Positions 35,994-45,339 of a stretch of 64,000 nt of DNA are shown one piece after another. Under the pieces are notes generated by a model, which was not told the origin of the DNA, searched no databases, and was given only the letters and a program-made list of their open reading frames with translations. The stretch lies in NCBI GenBank assembly GCA_963830205.1, contig CAWHLP010000030.1, positions 5,906 through 69,905 on the forward strand, written 5' to 3'. The translations under genes were made by a program, and so were the position numbers. Positions within the stretch are counted from its first letter, which is position 1; the number at the start of each line of letters is the position of its first letter. This stretch comes from CAVSRC01 sp963830205 (lineage in GTDB: Bacteria; Pseudomonadota; Alphaproteobacteria; Rhizobiales; Kaistiaceae).

Positions 35994-37277
35994 ATGGTAC
36001 TCTGGGTCCTCTTCGGCAGCTTCGCCTTCCTGCTGGTCATCGGCACGCCGGTCGCCTTCTGCCTCGGCATCGCCAGCTTCGCCACCGTGCTCTATCTCGG
36101 CCTACCGCCGGTGATCGTCTTTCAGCGCATCAATTCCGGCGTTGAAATCTTCTCCCTGATGGCCATCCCCTTCTTCATCTATTCGGGCGACCTCATGGTG
36201 CGCGGCGATATCGCCCGCCGCCTGGTTGCGCTCGCCGGCGCCCTGGTCGGCCACTTCAAGGGCGGCCTCGGCCAGGTCAACATCCTGACCAGCGTGATGT
36301 TCGGCGGTGTTTCCGGATCGGCCGCCGCCGATGCCTCGGCGGTCGGCGGCATCATGATCCCGCAGATGCGCGCCCGTGGTTACGGCGCCGACTATTCGGT
36401 CAACATCACCGTCACCGCCGCGCTCATCGCCCTGCTCATCCCGCCGTCGCAGAACATGATCATCTATTCGATCGCCGGCGGCGGCAAGATTTCCATCGCC
36501 GACCTGTTCACCGCCGGCATCATTCCGGGATTCATCCTCGCCGTCTCGCTGATGATCGCGGCCTATTTCGTCGCGGTGCGTCGCGGCTATCCCACCGAGG
36601 ATTTTCCCGGCGTCAACGCCCTCGGCCGCATCTTCGTCAACGCCGTCCCCGGCCTTCTGCTCATCGGCATCATCTTCGGCGGCGTCCGCTCGGGCATCTT
36701 CACCGCGACCGAGAGCTCCAACATCGCCGTCGTCTACGCCATCCTGGTGACCACGCTTGTCTACCGCACGCTGAGCTTCAAGGCCTTTGTCGACGCGACC
36801 CTCGGTGCGGTGCGCACCACCGCCATGGTGCTTCTGGTCATCGGCAGCGCCAACGCCTTCGGCTGGCTGCTCGCCTACCTCCATGTGCCGGCGGCCCTGA
36901 TCGGCATGCTCCAGACATTCTCGAAGAACCCGTTGGTCATCCTGATGCTGATCAACGTGGTGCTCTTGATCCTCGGCACCTTCATGGACATGGCGCCGTT
37001 GATCGTCATCTGCACGCCGATCTTCCTGCCGGTGGCGCAAGCCTTCGGCATCGACCCGGTGCAGTTCGGCGTCATCCTCATCCTCAACCTCGGCATCGGC
37101 CTGTGCACGCCGCCGGTCGGCACCGTGCTCTTCGTCGGCTGCGCCGTCGGCAAGATTCCGATTCAGGACGCGGTGCGCTCGATCTGGCCGTTCTATTTCG
37201 CCGCCTTCGTCGCCCTGATGATCGTCACCTACATCCCGGCCGCGTCGCTGTGGCTGCCCTCCCTGTTCGCTCGCTGA
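35994..37277 (+). CDS. TRAP transporter large permease (DctM family)
   Basis: This 427-residue protein has about twelve hydrophobic segments. DctM signatures include FGGVSGSAAADASAVGGIMIP near residue 105 and PPSQNMIIYSIAGG near 147, with NLGIGLCTPPVGTVLFVGC near the end. It is the sodium-coupled transport subunit. It starts 4 bp after dctQ. Confidence 0.94.
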   Translation: MVLWVLFGSFAFLLVIGTPVAFCLGIASFATVLYLGLPPVIVFQRINSGVEIFSLMAIPFFIYSGDLMVRGDIARRLVALAGALVGHFKGGLGQVNILTSVMFGGVSGSAAADASAVGGIMIPQMRARGYGADYSVNITVTAALIALLIPPSQNMIIYSIAGGGKISIADLFTAGIIPGFILAVSLMIAAYFVAVRRGYPTEDFPGVNALGRIFVNAVPGLLLIGIIFGGVRSGIFTATESSNIAVVYAILVTTLVYRTLSFKAFVDATLGAVRTTAMVLLVIGSANAFGWLLAYLHVPAALIGMLQTFSKNPLVILMLINVVLLILGTFMDMAPLIVICTPIFLPVAQAFGIDPVQFGVILILNLGIGLCTPPVGTVLFVGCAVGKIPIQDAVRSIWPFYFAAFVALMIVTYIPAASLWLPSLFAR

Positions 37278-37288
37278 GCTTGTCCGTC

Positions 37289-37615
37289 ATGACACAGTCC
37301 GTCCGATCCTTTCCCCCCGTCGCCGCGGCCCCCGGCGTGACCCGCCAGGTTCTCGCCGAGAGCCCCGAGCTCATGGTGGTCGCCAACGACTTCGCCGCCG
37401 GTGCCCGCGGCGCTCTGCATCACCATCCGCACATCCAGGCGACGCTGGTCGAGTCCGGCCGCTTCTCCTTCACCGTCGCCGGCGAGACCTTCGAGGTCGG
37501 CCCCGGCGACTGCTTCATCGTCCCGCCCAACGCCGAGCACGGCTGCGTCTGCCTCGCGCCCGGCCGCCTGGTCGACAGCTTCACGCCGCGACGCGACGAT
37601 TTTCTCGACACGTAA
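37289..37615 (+). CDS. kdgF: cupin-family uronate ring-opening enzyme, KdgF-like
   Basis: This 108-residue single-domain cupin has the metal site GALHHHPHIQATLVESG and the second cupin motif with GDCFIVPPNAEHGC. Length and motifs match KdgF, which converts 4,5-unsaturated uronates (from pectate or alginate lyases) to the open-chain 5-keto-4-deoxyuronate, the substrate of KduI. It lies immediately before kduI, which supports this assignment over a generic cupin. Confidence 0.8.
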   Translation: MTQSVRSFPPVAAAPGVTRQVLAESPELMVVANDFAAGARGALHHHPHIQATLVESGRFSFTVAGETFEVGPGDCFIVPPNAEHGCVCLAPGRLVDSFTPRRDDFLDT

Positions 37616-37625
37616 AGGCTTCGCC

Positions 37626-38450
37626 ATGACTCCCGTAGACATCCGCCACGCCATGGATCCAGAGAGCGTGCGCGCTCTCGATACCAAGGCCTTGCGCGCC
37701 CACTTCCACATGTCCGGCCTGTTCCAGCCCGGCGCCGTCAAGCTCGTCTACACCCACTACGACCGCATGATCGTCGGCGGCGTCGTGCCCAATGGCGGCC
37801 AACTGGTGCTCGACGCCGTCCAGAACACCGGCACGTCAACCCTGCTCGAACGGCGCGAGATGGTGGTGGTCAATATCGGCGAGCCCGGGACGGTCGCCGC
37901 CAGCGGCGTCGAATACGCCCTTACCAACGGCGACATGGTCTATCTGTCGATGGGCTCCGGCCCGGTCACCCTGTCGGGCAAGGGCCGCTTCTATCTGATC
38001 TCGGCGCCGGCCCACCAGGCCTATCCCAGCCGCATCGTCCGCCCCGACGAGGCGACCCGGCTCGACCTCGGCAGCGCCGAGGACGCCAACAAGCGCATCC
38101 TGCGCCAATACGTGCATCCCGGCATCATGCCGACCTGCCAGATCGTCATGGGGATCACCACGCTGGCGCCGGGCTCGACCTGGAACACCATGCCCGCCCA
38201 CCTGCATGACCGCCGCTCCGAGGTCTACCTCTACTACGCCATGAGCGAGACGCAGCGCGTCTTCCACATGATGGGCGAGCCCAACGAGACCCGCCATCTG
38301 GTGATGGCCAACGAGGAAGCCGTCGTCTCGCCGCCGTGGTCGATCCACTGCGGCTCCGGTACCGCCGCCTACAGCTTCATCTGGGCCATGGCCGGCGACA
38401 ATGTCGGCTTCACCGACATGGATCCGGTGAAGATGGAGGACTTGCGATGA
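37626..38450 (+). CDS. kduI: 5-dehydro-4-deoxy-D-glucuronate isomerase
   Basis: This 274-residue protein matches KduI over its whole length. The metal-binding motif MPAHLHDRRSEVYLYY places ligands at about His192, His194 and Glu199, with a fourth His in WSIHCGSG. The enzyme converts 5-keto-4-deoxyuronate to 2,5-diketo-3-deoxygluconate in unsaturated uronate catabolism. Its stop overlaps the SDR start (ATGA). Confidence 0.95.
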   Translation: MTPVDIRHAMDPESVRALDTKALRAHFHMSGLFQPGAVKLVYTHYDRMIVGGVVPNGGQLVLDAVQNTGTSTLLERREMVVVNIGEPGTVAASGVEYALTNGDMVYLSMGSGPVTLSGKGRFYLISAPAHQAYPSRIVRPDEATRLDLGSAEDANKRILRQYVHPGIMPTCQIVMGITTLAPGSTWNTMPAHLHDRRSEVYLYYAMSETQRVFHMMGEPNETRHLVMANEEAVVSPPWSIHCGSGTAAYSFIWAMAGDNVGFTDMDPVKMEDLR

Positions 38451-39194
38451 GCCTCGATTTCACCCTCACCGGGCGCCGCGCACTGATCACCGGTGCCTCG
38501 ACCGGCATCGGCCAAGCGATCGCCGTCGCCATGGCCGAGGCCGGCGCCGGAATCGTCTGCGCCGACATCGTCGCCTCGGACGAAACCGTCGCCCGCATCA
38601 CCGCGTCAGGCGGTGCGGCCAGCCAGGTCGCCCTCGACCTGACCAAACGCGGTGCCATCGACGAGTTGATGGCCAAGGCCGGCGACATCGACATCCTGGT
38701 CAACTGCGCCGGCATCATCCGCCGCGCCGACGTCCTCGAGTTCACCGAGGCCGACTGGGATCAGGTGATGGACATCAACCTGAAGGTCGTCTTCTTCCTG
38801 TCCCAGGCCTTCGCCCGCGCCCTCCTCAAGCGCGGCGGCCCTGGCGCGATCATCAACATCGCTTCCATGCTCTCCTTCCAGGGCGGCATCCGCATTCCCT
38901 CCTACACCGCCTCGAAGAGCGGCGTCGCCGGCCTGACCAAGCTCCTGTGCAACGAATGGGCGGCCAAGGGGATCAACGTCAACGCCATCGCCCCCGGCTA
39001 CGTCGCCACCAACAACACGGCACCGCTGCAGGGCCGACCCGGTGCGCTCGAAGGCGATCCTCGAGCGCATCCCGGCCGCGCGCTGGGCCGACCCGGAGGA
39101 CATTGCCGGGGCCGCGGTGTTCCTGGCCTCGCCCGCCGCCCGCTACGTCCACGGCGCCATCTTCAACGTCGATGGCGGCTGGCTCGCCCGCTGA
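38447..39194 (+). CDS. kduD: SDR dehydrogenase, KduD-like, one frameshift
   Basis: The N-terminal part is a classical short-chain dehydrogenase: nucleotide-binding GASTGIGQA, NCAGII, and the active-site Ser and Tyr-x-x-x-Lys in SYTASKSGVAGL, followed by EWAAKGINVNAIAPGY. At about 39033 one extra G in a GGG run breaks the frame. The next frame completes the protein with IPAARWADPEDIAGAAVFLA and ends DGGWLAR at the TGA at 39192. Removing one base gives 248 residues, the KduD length. KduD reduces 2,5-diketo-3-deoxygluconate to KDG with NAD(P)H, the step after KduI. It lies 12 bp from the convergent PIG-L gene. Confidence 0.88.
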
Positions 39195-39206
39195 CCTGTC
39201 GGTCGC

Positions 39207-39884
39207 CTATCGCCCGTATCGTCCGAGCGGCGACACGGCCGGCGGCGGCGGCAGCAGGTCCCGCACGTCGGCAAAGGGATAGCAGGGCTCGAAGCGGAAG
39301 GCCTCGGCATAGCCCTCCGGCGCGTTGCACTGGAGCGCGCGGAAACGATTCCAGGTCTCGCACGCACTGACGAAGCGCTCCGGCCGCTGCGACTGGTGGG
39401 CGCGGATGGCAGCGCGCTTGGCGTCGACATGCGCGCTTATGTCGACATAGAGCGTCGGCACGAAGCCGTTGCCCATGAGCGTGTCGGCGTAGAGCACCGG
39501 CGCGCGGAAGCGGGCCGCGTCCAGCACCAGCCGCGACAGCGCCCGGTGGTCCGGGTGGTAGTCCTCGGGCGCGTGGGTGATGACGAGGTCGGGGGCGAAA
39601 CGCTGGATCGCCGCCTCCAGCAGCGCCGCAGCCTCGCCGTCTCCGGCAAGGGCGCCGTCCGGCCGGTCGAGGAAGACCGGCGTGACGCCGAGGCCGGCGG
39701 CAGCGGCGATCGCCTCGGCGCGCCGCTCACGGGCCAGCGCGGCGCCGGGCGCCACGCCGCCTGCCGCCCCGTCGGTGGCGATCAGGCAGCCGACCTCGGC
39801 CCCGCCTGCTTGGGCCGCGGCCAGCGTGCCGAAGAAGAAGATGTCGATGTCATCGGGGTGAGCCCCGCAGCCGAGGATGCGCAT
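39207..39884 (-). CDS. PIG-L/LmbE family deacetylase
   Basis: This 225-residue protein has the PIG-L zinc site CGAHPDDIDIFFFGT near the N-terminus and the downstream THAPEDYHPDHRALSRL motif containing two His ligands. Family members remove N-acetyl groups from sugars (GlcNAc-PI, mycothiol and bacillithiol precursors, chitin-derived units). It is the last gene of the minus-strand cluster, 8 bp after the glycosidase gene. The role in this pathway is not certain; an N-acetylated sugar or amino-sugar conjugate is suggested. Confidence 0.85.
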   Translation of the reverse strand: MRILGCGAHPDDIDIFFFGTLAAAQAGGAEVGCLIATDGAAGGVAPGAALARERRAEAIAAAAGLGVTPVFLDRPDGALAGDGEAAALLEAAIQRFAPDLVITHAPEDYHPDHRALSRLVLDAARFRAPVLYADTLMGNGFVPTLYVDISAHVDAKRAAIRAHQSQRPERFVSACETWNRFRALQCNAPEGYAEAFRFEPCYPFADVRDLLPPPPAVSPLGRYGR

Positions 39885-39892
39885 CGCCGGCC

Positions 39893-41176
39893 TCAGTCGG
39901 CGGTCGCTTGCGCGATCAGCTCGATGACCATCGCCGCCGTCCAGGTGAAATGGCTGCCGCCGCAGGCCGAGCCGTCGCGCGCATCGTAGTATTCGGCAAA
40001 GCCGCTTTTGTGGATGAGGCCGAGGCTGTCGGCAGCGATCGCCGCGGCCGCCGCCTCCTGGCCGCTGGCACGCAAGCCGTCGGCAAGCATGTAGTTGACG
40101 ATCAGCCAGACCGGACCGCGCCAGTAGCGCCGCGCCTCGAAGCGCTGATCGGCCGGGTCGTGCGAGGCGACGCCGAAAGCGGTGCGCTCGCGCCAGCGCT
40201 GGATGGTCGCGATCATGCGGTGGGTGTCGCCGAGGCCGGCGAAGAGCGGCAGCAGGCCGCCGACCGATCGGCTGTCGACGAGCCTGCCGGCGACCCGGTC
40301 GAAGCACAGGAACTGGCCGGCGGCGTCGCTCCACAGGGCGGCGAACGCCTGGCGCGACGCCGCCACGCGGGCACGCGCGGCAGCGGCGATTTCGGCAAGT
40401 CCGACCGCCTCGGAGAGCCGCGCCAGCGCCTCGTCGGAGCGGATCAGGATGGCGTTGAAGCCGGGGTCGACCACCTGGAACGGCGAAGCGGCGTGGAGCT
40501 TGCTGTTGTCCCAGCCAAGCTCGCGGAAGCGCGTCACCAGCCACATGTAGCGGTCGTACTGCGCCTGCGTCGGGCGCTCGGCGGCGGTGACGTGCTGGGT
40601 ATCGCGCCGGCGATAGGGCGCCACCCCCTCGGTCGGCACCCGCGCCAGCGGCTCGTCCCAGTCGATCGAGTTGTCGCGGCCGGCCTCCCAGGGATGCAGG
40701 ATGGCGACCAGCCCGCTCTCCTCCGGGTCGCGGTTGGCATAGAACCAGCGATGCCAGGCATCGGCCTTGGGGGCGATCTCCAGCGCCATGCGGCGGGCAA
40801 GGTCCTTGTCCTTCGCTTGCGCGTAGAGACGCTCGATGACGAAGCCCAGCACCGGCGGCTGGGTAATGCCCGAGGTCGGCGTCGGCCGGTTGGTGCCCCA
40901 GGTGTCGGGACCGGGGAAATAGCCCTCGTCGATCTCGTGGAAGACGATGTGCGGCACCATGCCGTCCGGCCATTGGTGGGCGGTGAGGGTGGCGATCTCG
41001 GTCCACGCCCGCGCCTCGTCGAAATGGCGCTGGCCGAGCGCGGTCAGGCAGGAATCCCAGTTCCACTGGAACGGATAGAGCCCCTTGGTGGGGACGGTAT
41101 AGGCGCCGCGGTCGTTGTCGCGGAGGATGGCGGCGGCGCTGGCGAAGAGGGCCTTGTCTCGCGGTTCGATGCTCAT
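39893..41176 (-). CDS. GH63-like (MGH1-type) glycoside hydrolase
   Basis: This 427-residue (alpha/alpha)6-barrel hydrolase has the motif YPFQWNWDS near residues 34-42, SIDWDEPLARVP, and the C-terminal FAEYYDARDG with GSHFTWTAA. This matches the GH63-related mannosylglycerate/glucosylglycerate hydrolase group (MGH1 type) more than trehalases. There is no signal peptide, so the enzyme acts inside the cell on an imported glycoside. The start overlaps the upstream ATPase stop by four bases. A product hexose would pass to the isomerase at 46447-47724. Confidence 0.75.
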   Translation of the reverse strand: MSIEPRDKALFASAAAILRDNDRGAYTVPTKGLYPFQWNWDSCLTALGQRHFDEARAWTEIATLTAHQWPDGMVPHIVFHEIDEGYFPGPDTWGTNRPTPTSGITQPPVLGFVIERLYAQAKDKDLARRMALEIAPKADAWHRWFYANRDPEESGLVAILHPWEAGRDNSIDWDEPLARVPTEGVAPYRRRDTQHVTAAERPTQAQYDRYMWLVTRFRELGWDNSKLHAASPFQVVDPGFNAILIRSDEALARLSEAVGLAEIAAAARARVAASRQAFAALWSDAAGQFLCFDRVAGRLVDSRSVGGLLPLFAGLGDTHRMIATIQRWRERTAFGVASHDPADQRFEARRYWRGPVWLIVNYMLADGLRASGQEAAAAAIAADSLGLIHKSGFAEYYDARDGSACGGSHFTWTAAMVIELIAQATAD

Positions 41177-42240
41177 GGCTGGCTGGCTGTGCTCATGGTC
41201 CTGTGATCGATGGCCGCGCCGGTCGTGGCGTCGAACCAGCGTGCCCGGTCGGGCCGCGGCTGCAGGGTGAGGCTCTGGCCGGGCTTGACGGGGAGGTCGC
41301 TGTCGAGGACGGCGCGGAACAGCGTGTCGGCGACGGTCATGGTGACGAGCTGGTGGGCGCCGAGCGGCTCGACGACGCGCACCGTGCCTTGCAGGCCGGT
41401 TTCGGCGACGGCGACGTCCTCAGGCCTGATGCCGTATTGCAGGCGCCCGCCGGCCTGAGGCCCATCGATCTCGGTGCCGGCGACGCGCCAGCGTCCGTCG
41501 GCGCGTGTCGCCGGCAGGAAGTTCATCGGTGGGCTGCCGATGAAGCCGCCGACGAAGGCATCGGCCGGGTCGCGGTAGACGTCGATGGGCGTTGCCGCCT
41601 GGACGATGTGGCCGCCATGCATGACGGCGATGCGGTCGCCGAGGCTCATCGCCTCGACCTGGTCGTGGGTGACGTAGATGGTGGTGGTGCGGCTCTCCTG
41701 GAGGACGCCCTTGAGCTCGGTGCGCATTTCCAGGCGGAGCAGGGCATCGAGGTTGGAGAGCGGCTCGTCCATGAGCAGCACCTCCGGCTCCATGGCAAGC
41801 GCCCGGGCGACCGCGACGCGCTGGCGCTGGCCGCCGGAGAGCTGGCCGGAATAGCGCTTCAAGAGCTGCTCGATGTGCATCAGCTCCGCCGAGCGCTTCA
41901 CCTTGGTCTCGATGTCGGCCTCGGGCAGCTTCTTCATGCGCAGGCCGAAGGCGATGTTCTCGAAGACGGTCAAGTGCGGGAAGACGGCATAGTTCTGGAA
42001 CACCATGGCGATGCCGCGCGCCCTCGGCGGCAGGTCGTTGACCCGTTTTCCGCCGATGCGGATCTCGCCGCCGCTCGCCCTGTCGAGCCCGGCGATCAGC
42101 CTGAGCAGCGTGGTCTTGCCGCAGCCCGAGGCGCCGAGCAGCACCAGGAACTCGCGGTCGGCGACGTCGAGGTCGATATCGACCAGCGCGGTGAAGGCGC
42201 CGAAGCGCTTGGCGACATCCCTGATCTCGATCGCGGCCAT
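41173..42240 (-). CDS. UgpC/MalK-type ABC transporter ATP-binding protein
   Basis: This 355-residue ATPase has Walker A GASGCGKTTL, the FQNYAVFPH Q-loop, signature LSGGQRQRVAVARAL, Walker B VLLMDEPLSNLDALLR, switch VTHDQ and a C-terminal TOBE domain (IRPEDV). It is the ATPase of the adjacent CUT1 importer and couples directly to the glycosidase gene. Confidence 0.94.
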   Translation of the reverse strand: MAAIEIRDVAKRFGAFTALVDIDLDVADREFLVLLGASGCGKTTLLRLIAGLDRASGGEIRIGGKRVNDLPPRARGIAMVFQNYAVFPHLTVFENIAFGLRMKKLPEADIETKVKRSAELMHIEQLLKRYSGQLSGGQRQRVAVARALAMEPEVLLMDEPLSNLDALLRLEMRTELKGVLQESRTTTIYVTHDQVEAMSLGDRIAVMHGGHIVQAATPIDVYRDPADAFVGGFIGSPPMNFLPATRADGRWRVAGTEIDGPQAGGRLQYGIRPEDVAVAETGLQGTVRVVEPLGAHQLVTMTVADTLFRAVLDSDLPVKPGQSLTLQPRPDRARWFDATTGAAIDHRTMSTASQP

Positions 42241-42250
42241 GGAGGTCTCT

Positions 42251-43096
42251 CTAGCGGTTGGCGATGCCCCACAGGGCGAACAGGTACTTGCGCACGAGGA
42301 AGAGGAAGATCAGCGCCGGCAGGACCAGCGCCGCGCCGCCGGCGAATTTCAGCGGCAGGGGCGAATAGTCGAGGCTGGTGAGCAGGAAGGCGGTCAGCGT
42401 GCGGTTGCGGATGGTGAGCACCGCCGCGGCGAAGACCTCGTTCCATGAGGTGACGAAGGCGAACACGCCCGAAGCCGCGATGCCCGGCAGCGCCAGCGGC
42501 ATGACCACCTTGCGGAAGGCCTGGAAACGCGTGCAGCCGAGCGTGAAGGCCGCCTCCTCGAGCTCGAAGGGGATGCCCATGAACAGCGAGAAGGTGATGA
42601 GGATGGAGAAGGGCAGCGCCAGCGTGGTGTGGACCAGCGCCAGGCCGATCTGGCTGTCGTCGAGGCCGGTGCGGATGAACAGAACCGCCAGCGGCAGGGC
42701 CAGCAGCGGCAGCGGGAAGGCGCGCGTCATCAGCACCAGCAGGCGGAACGGCTCCTTGCCGGGGAAGCGGAAGCGGGCGAGCGCGTAGCCGGCCGGCGCG
42801 CCGAGGCCGATGGCGAGCGCCGTGGTCAAGAGCGCCACCACCAGCGAATTGAACAGCGCCCAGGCGACGCCCTGGAATTGGATGAAGAACGAGAGGCTGC
42901 CGAGATCGAAGGTCGGATAGAACTGCTTCGGCCAGCCGTTCACCTGGTCGGGTGAGGAGAGCGCGTTGACCAGGATCAGATAGATCGGCACCAGCACCCA
43001 CAGGCAGAGGAACACGATCGCCGCGACCATCAGCCAGCGGCCGAGGCTGACGGTGCGCTCCTTCGCCACCGGCGCGATGTCGGCCGCGGCGGTCAT
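42251..43096 (-). CDS. ABC transporter permease (MalG family)
   Basis: This 281-residue protein of the BPD_transp_1 family has six helices. The EAA loop reads FELEEAAFTLGCTRFQAFRK, and ATG 43096 overlaps the partner permease stop. It is the second permease of the cluster's importer. Confidence 0.93.
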   Translation of the reverse strand: MTAAADIAPVAKERTVSLGRWLMVAAIVFLCLWVLVPIYLILVNALSSPDQVNGWPKQFYPTFDLGSLSFFIQFQGVAWALFNSLVVALLTTALAIGLGAPAGYALARFRFPGKEPFRLLVLMTRAFPLPLLALPLAVLFIRTGLDDSQIGLALVHTTLALPFSILITFSLFMGIPFELEEAAFTLGCTRFQAFRKVVMPLALPGIAASGVFAFVTSWNEVFAAAVLTIRNRTLTAFLLTSLDYSPLPLKFAGGAALVLPALIFLFLVRKYLFALWGIANR

Positions 43097-43938
43097 GGGC
43101 GGGCCTCGTCGCGCGTGCGCAGCGCCACCAGATAGAAAATGGTGAAGCTGACCGAGATCACCAGGGTGACGAAGGCAAGCGCCGCGGCGACGTTGCGGTC
43201 CTGCAGCGCGAACTGCCATTCATAGGTCTGGCCCATGAGGATGGGCAGGTTGGTGCCGGCCAGCGCCGCCACCACGGCGAAGACCTCGAAGGCGAGGATG
43301 GTCCTCAGGATCAGCGCCGTTTGCAGGCTGGGCTTCAACAGCGGCAGCGTCACCTTGACGAAGCGCTTCCACGGGCCGGCGCCGAAGACCTCCGCCGCCT
43401 CGTAATATTCGCGCGGGATCAGCCCCATGCCCGCCACCAGGATCACCATGACGATGGCGGTCGAGCGCCACAACTCGGCGAGGATGACGGCGACGAACAG
43501 CGTCACCTTGTCCTGATAGCCGAGCCAGGTGACCGGCTCGGCGATGAAGCCGAGGCTCTGCAATGCGCTGTTCAAGAACCCGTTCTTCTCCAGGATGGCG
43601 AGCCAGACCAGGCCGGCGGCGAGATCGGAGATGCCGAGCGGGATCGTCCAGATGTAGAGGATGACGTCGCGCCCTGCCCCCATGCGGGTGACCAGCGAGG
43701 CCATGGAGAGCGCCAGCGCGATCTGCAGCGGCACGATGATGGCCGCCAGCAGGAGCGTATTCTGCAGCGCCGGATAGAACTTCCAGTCGCTCGCCATGGT
43801 GTGGAAATGGTCGAGGGTGAACGAACCGTTCGACGTGAACGCCTCGATCGCCACCTGGATGAACGGCCATACGAAGAACGCCGCGAGAAACAGCGTCGCG
43901 GGAAGCAGAAGCAGATAAGGCAGCGCGCGCGATTGCAT
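43093..43938 (-). CDS. ABC transporter permease (MalF family)
   Basis: This 281-residue protein of the BPD_transp_1 family starts MQSRALPYLLLLPATLFLAA. The EAA loop reads YYEAAEVFGAGPWKRFVK. A hairpin separates it from the binding-protein gene. The periplasmic loop is short, as usual for CUT1 importers that lack the MalF P2 insertion. Confidence 0.93.
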   Translation of the reverse strand: MQSRALPYLLLLPATLFLAAFFVWPFIQVAIEAFTSNGSFTLDHFHTMASDWKFYPALQNTLLLAAIIVPLQIALALSMASLVTRMGAGRDVILYIWTIPLGISDLAAGLVWLAILEKNGFLNSALQSLGFIAEPVTWLGYQDKVTLFVAVILAELWRSTAIVMVILVAGMGLIPREYYEAAEVFGAGPWKRFVKVTLPLLKPSLQTALILRTILAFEVFAVVAALAGTNLPILMGQTYEWQFALQDRNVAAALAFVTLVISVSFTIFYLVALRTRDEARP

Positions 43939-43953
43939 GGCCGGCCCCGCATT

Positions 43954-43989
43954 CCGCCGGCGACGCCCCCGAAGGAACGCCGCCGGCGG
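43954..43989 (-). terminator. intercistronic hairpin 3' of the binding-protein gene
   Basis: CCGCCGGCG and its complement flank an 18-base partly self-pairing loop, 12 bp after the binding-protein stop. This is the fifth such stem-loop at the same position in a transporter operon here. Confidence 0.65.
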
Positions 43990-44001
43990 CCGGGAGGAAC
44001 C

Positions 44002-45285
44002 CTAGTCGACCGGGCAGGCGCCGGTCGACGGCTTGTCAGGCGCCCAGCATGGCGCATTCGCCTCCTTCATGATGCCGGCAAGCACGTCGCCTTCCTGCTG
44101 GAGCACGCTCTTGATGTCGGCATTCGCCAACAGGATCTGCTGGAAGGTGTCCGTGTAGACCTTGTTGAACTTGCCGCCGGCGGAGCCGAGGCCGACCGGA
44201 AGCAGGCCGGGATTGGCGTCCTTGGAGCCGGACTGCGCGGCGACCGCCGCACCTTCCGCCTTGACCGAGTTCGGCATGTCGGCGGGAAGTTCCGCCTTGA
44301 CCACCGGGAAGAAGCCGATGGCCTTGAGCGTGGCGATCTGGGTCGCAGGCTGCATCATGTAGGTGATGAGAGCCTTGGCCCCGGCCATGTCAGGCGCGGT
44401 CTTGGAGATGCCGAGACCGGCGACCACCGGCATGAAGCCGCGGCCGGCGGGACCGGCTGGCGCCGGGAAGGCGACGAAGTCATCCGGCTTCTGGTTGAAG
44501 GCATCGGCCAGACGCGCCGTGTGGTCCCACGCCACCCACACTTCGCCGGACAAGAGCTGCTCCTGCATGAAGCCGTAGCTGGTCGAGGCGGGGCTGGTGT
44601 ACTTCCACAGCTCCTTCATCTTCTCCCACATGGCGACCGCTTCCGGCGAACGGAACTTGGTCACCTCGGAGGAGGTGAACGAGGGGTAGAGGTAGCCCTG
44701 CACGAAGCGGTGGATGAGGCCCTTGGGCCCGGCCGGCAGGCCGAATTTCGGCGAGCCGGTCTTCTCGGCCATGGTCTTCGCCCATTCAATGAGCTGGTCA
44801 TAGGTCAGCGCATTGATGTCGGCGCCCGCCGGCAGGTACTCCAGCGCCTTCTTGTTGGCGGCCATGATGTAGGTCGCCTGCATCCACGGGATGTATTTCT
44901 GCTCGTTGGTGGAGAGCTTGCCGAGGCCGAGATAGGTCTGGTTGACGCCGACGCCCGACAGCGAGGCGGCGAGATCGGAAACGTCCGCCACCGCGTCCGG
45001 GAAGCCGGCAAAGTCGCCATGCAGGCCACCGATCACGTCGATCGAGCCCTTGCCCGCCTGGGCTTCGGCCTGGATGCGGGTGACGAAGGGACCCGGATCC
45101 TGCGGCTGGAAGTCGACTTCGCCGCTGAAGCCCTTGAGGACGGTGTCGCGGATCGCCTGCTGCTCCTCGACCGGCGTGCCCTGGTCCGACCAGAACAGGA
45201 CGGGGGCAGCGAAGGCTGCGGTTGCCGAGGCCCCGGCCACGAACAAGGCGGCCGTGGCCAGTCCGAGTAGTCGTTTGCTGCTCAT
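44002..45285 (-). CDS. ABC transporter solute-binding protein (family 1, carbohydrate)
   Basis: This 427-residue protein has a signal peptide (ATAALFVAGASATAAFAAP) and an SBP_bac_1-type body: VLFWSDQGTPVEEQQAIRDT at the mature N-terminus, and WVAWDHTARLADAF in the ligand region. The C-terminal segment NAPCWAPDKPSTGACPVD has two Cys residues that could form a disulfide. It feeds the CUT1 importer of the minus-strand cluster. It starts 54 bp after the LacI stop with a GGGAGGAAGA ribosome binding site. Confidence 0.92.
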   Translation of the reverse strand: MSSKRLLGLATAALFVAGASATAAFAAPVLFWSDQGTPVEEQQAIRDTVLKGFSGEVDFQPQDPGPFVTRIQAEAQAGKGSIDVIGGLHGDFAGFPDAVADVSDLAASLSGVGVNQTYLGLGKLSTNEQKYIPWMQATYIMAANKKALEYLPAGADINALTYDQLIEWAKTMAEKTGSPKFGLPAGPKGLIHRFVQGYLYPSFTSSEVTKFRSPEAVAMWEKMKELWKYTSPASTSYGFMQEQLLSGEVWVAWDHTARLADAFNQKPDDFVAFPAPAGPAGRGFMPVVAGLGISKTAPDMAGAKALITYMMQPATQIATLKAIGFFPVVKAELPADMPNSVKAEGAAVAAQSGSKDANPGLLPVGLGSAGGKFNKVYTDTFQQILLANADIKSVLQQEGDVLAGIMKEANAPCWAPDKPSTGACPVD

Positions 45286-45339
45286 TGTCTTCCTCCCTTG
45301 GGTCTGACGTCTGTTAGGCGTGCGTTTCTTCCCTTCAGG

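Noticed and set aside
43321..45270. 649-residue plus-strand frame opposite the permease and binding-protein genes
   Set aside because: Antisense shadow; the opposite strand encodes a signal peptide, binding protein and membrane helices.
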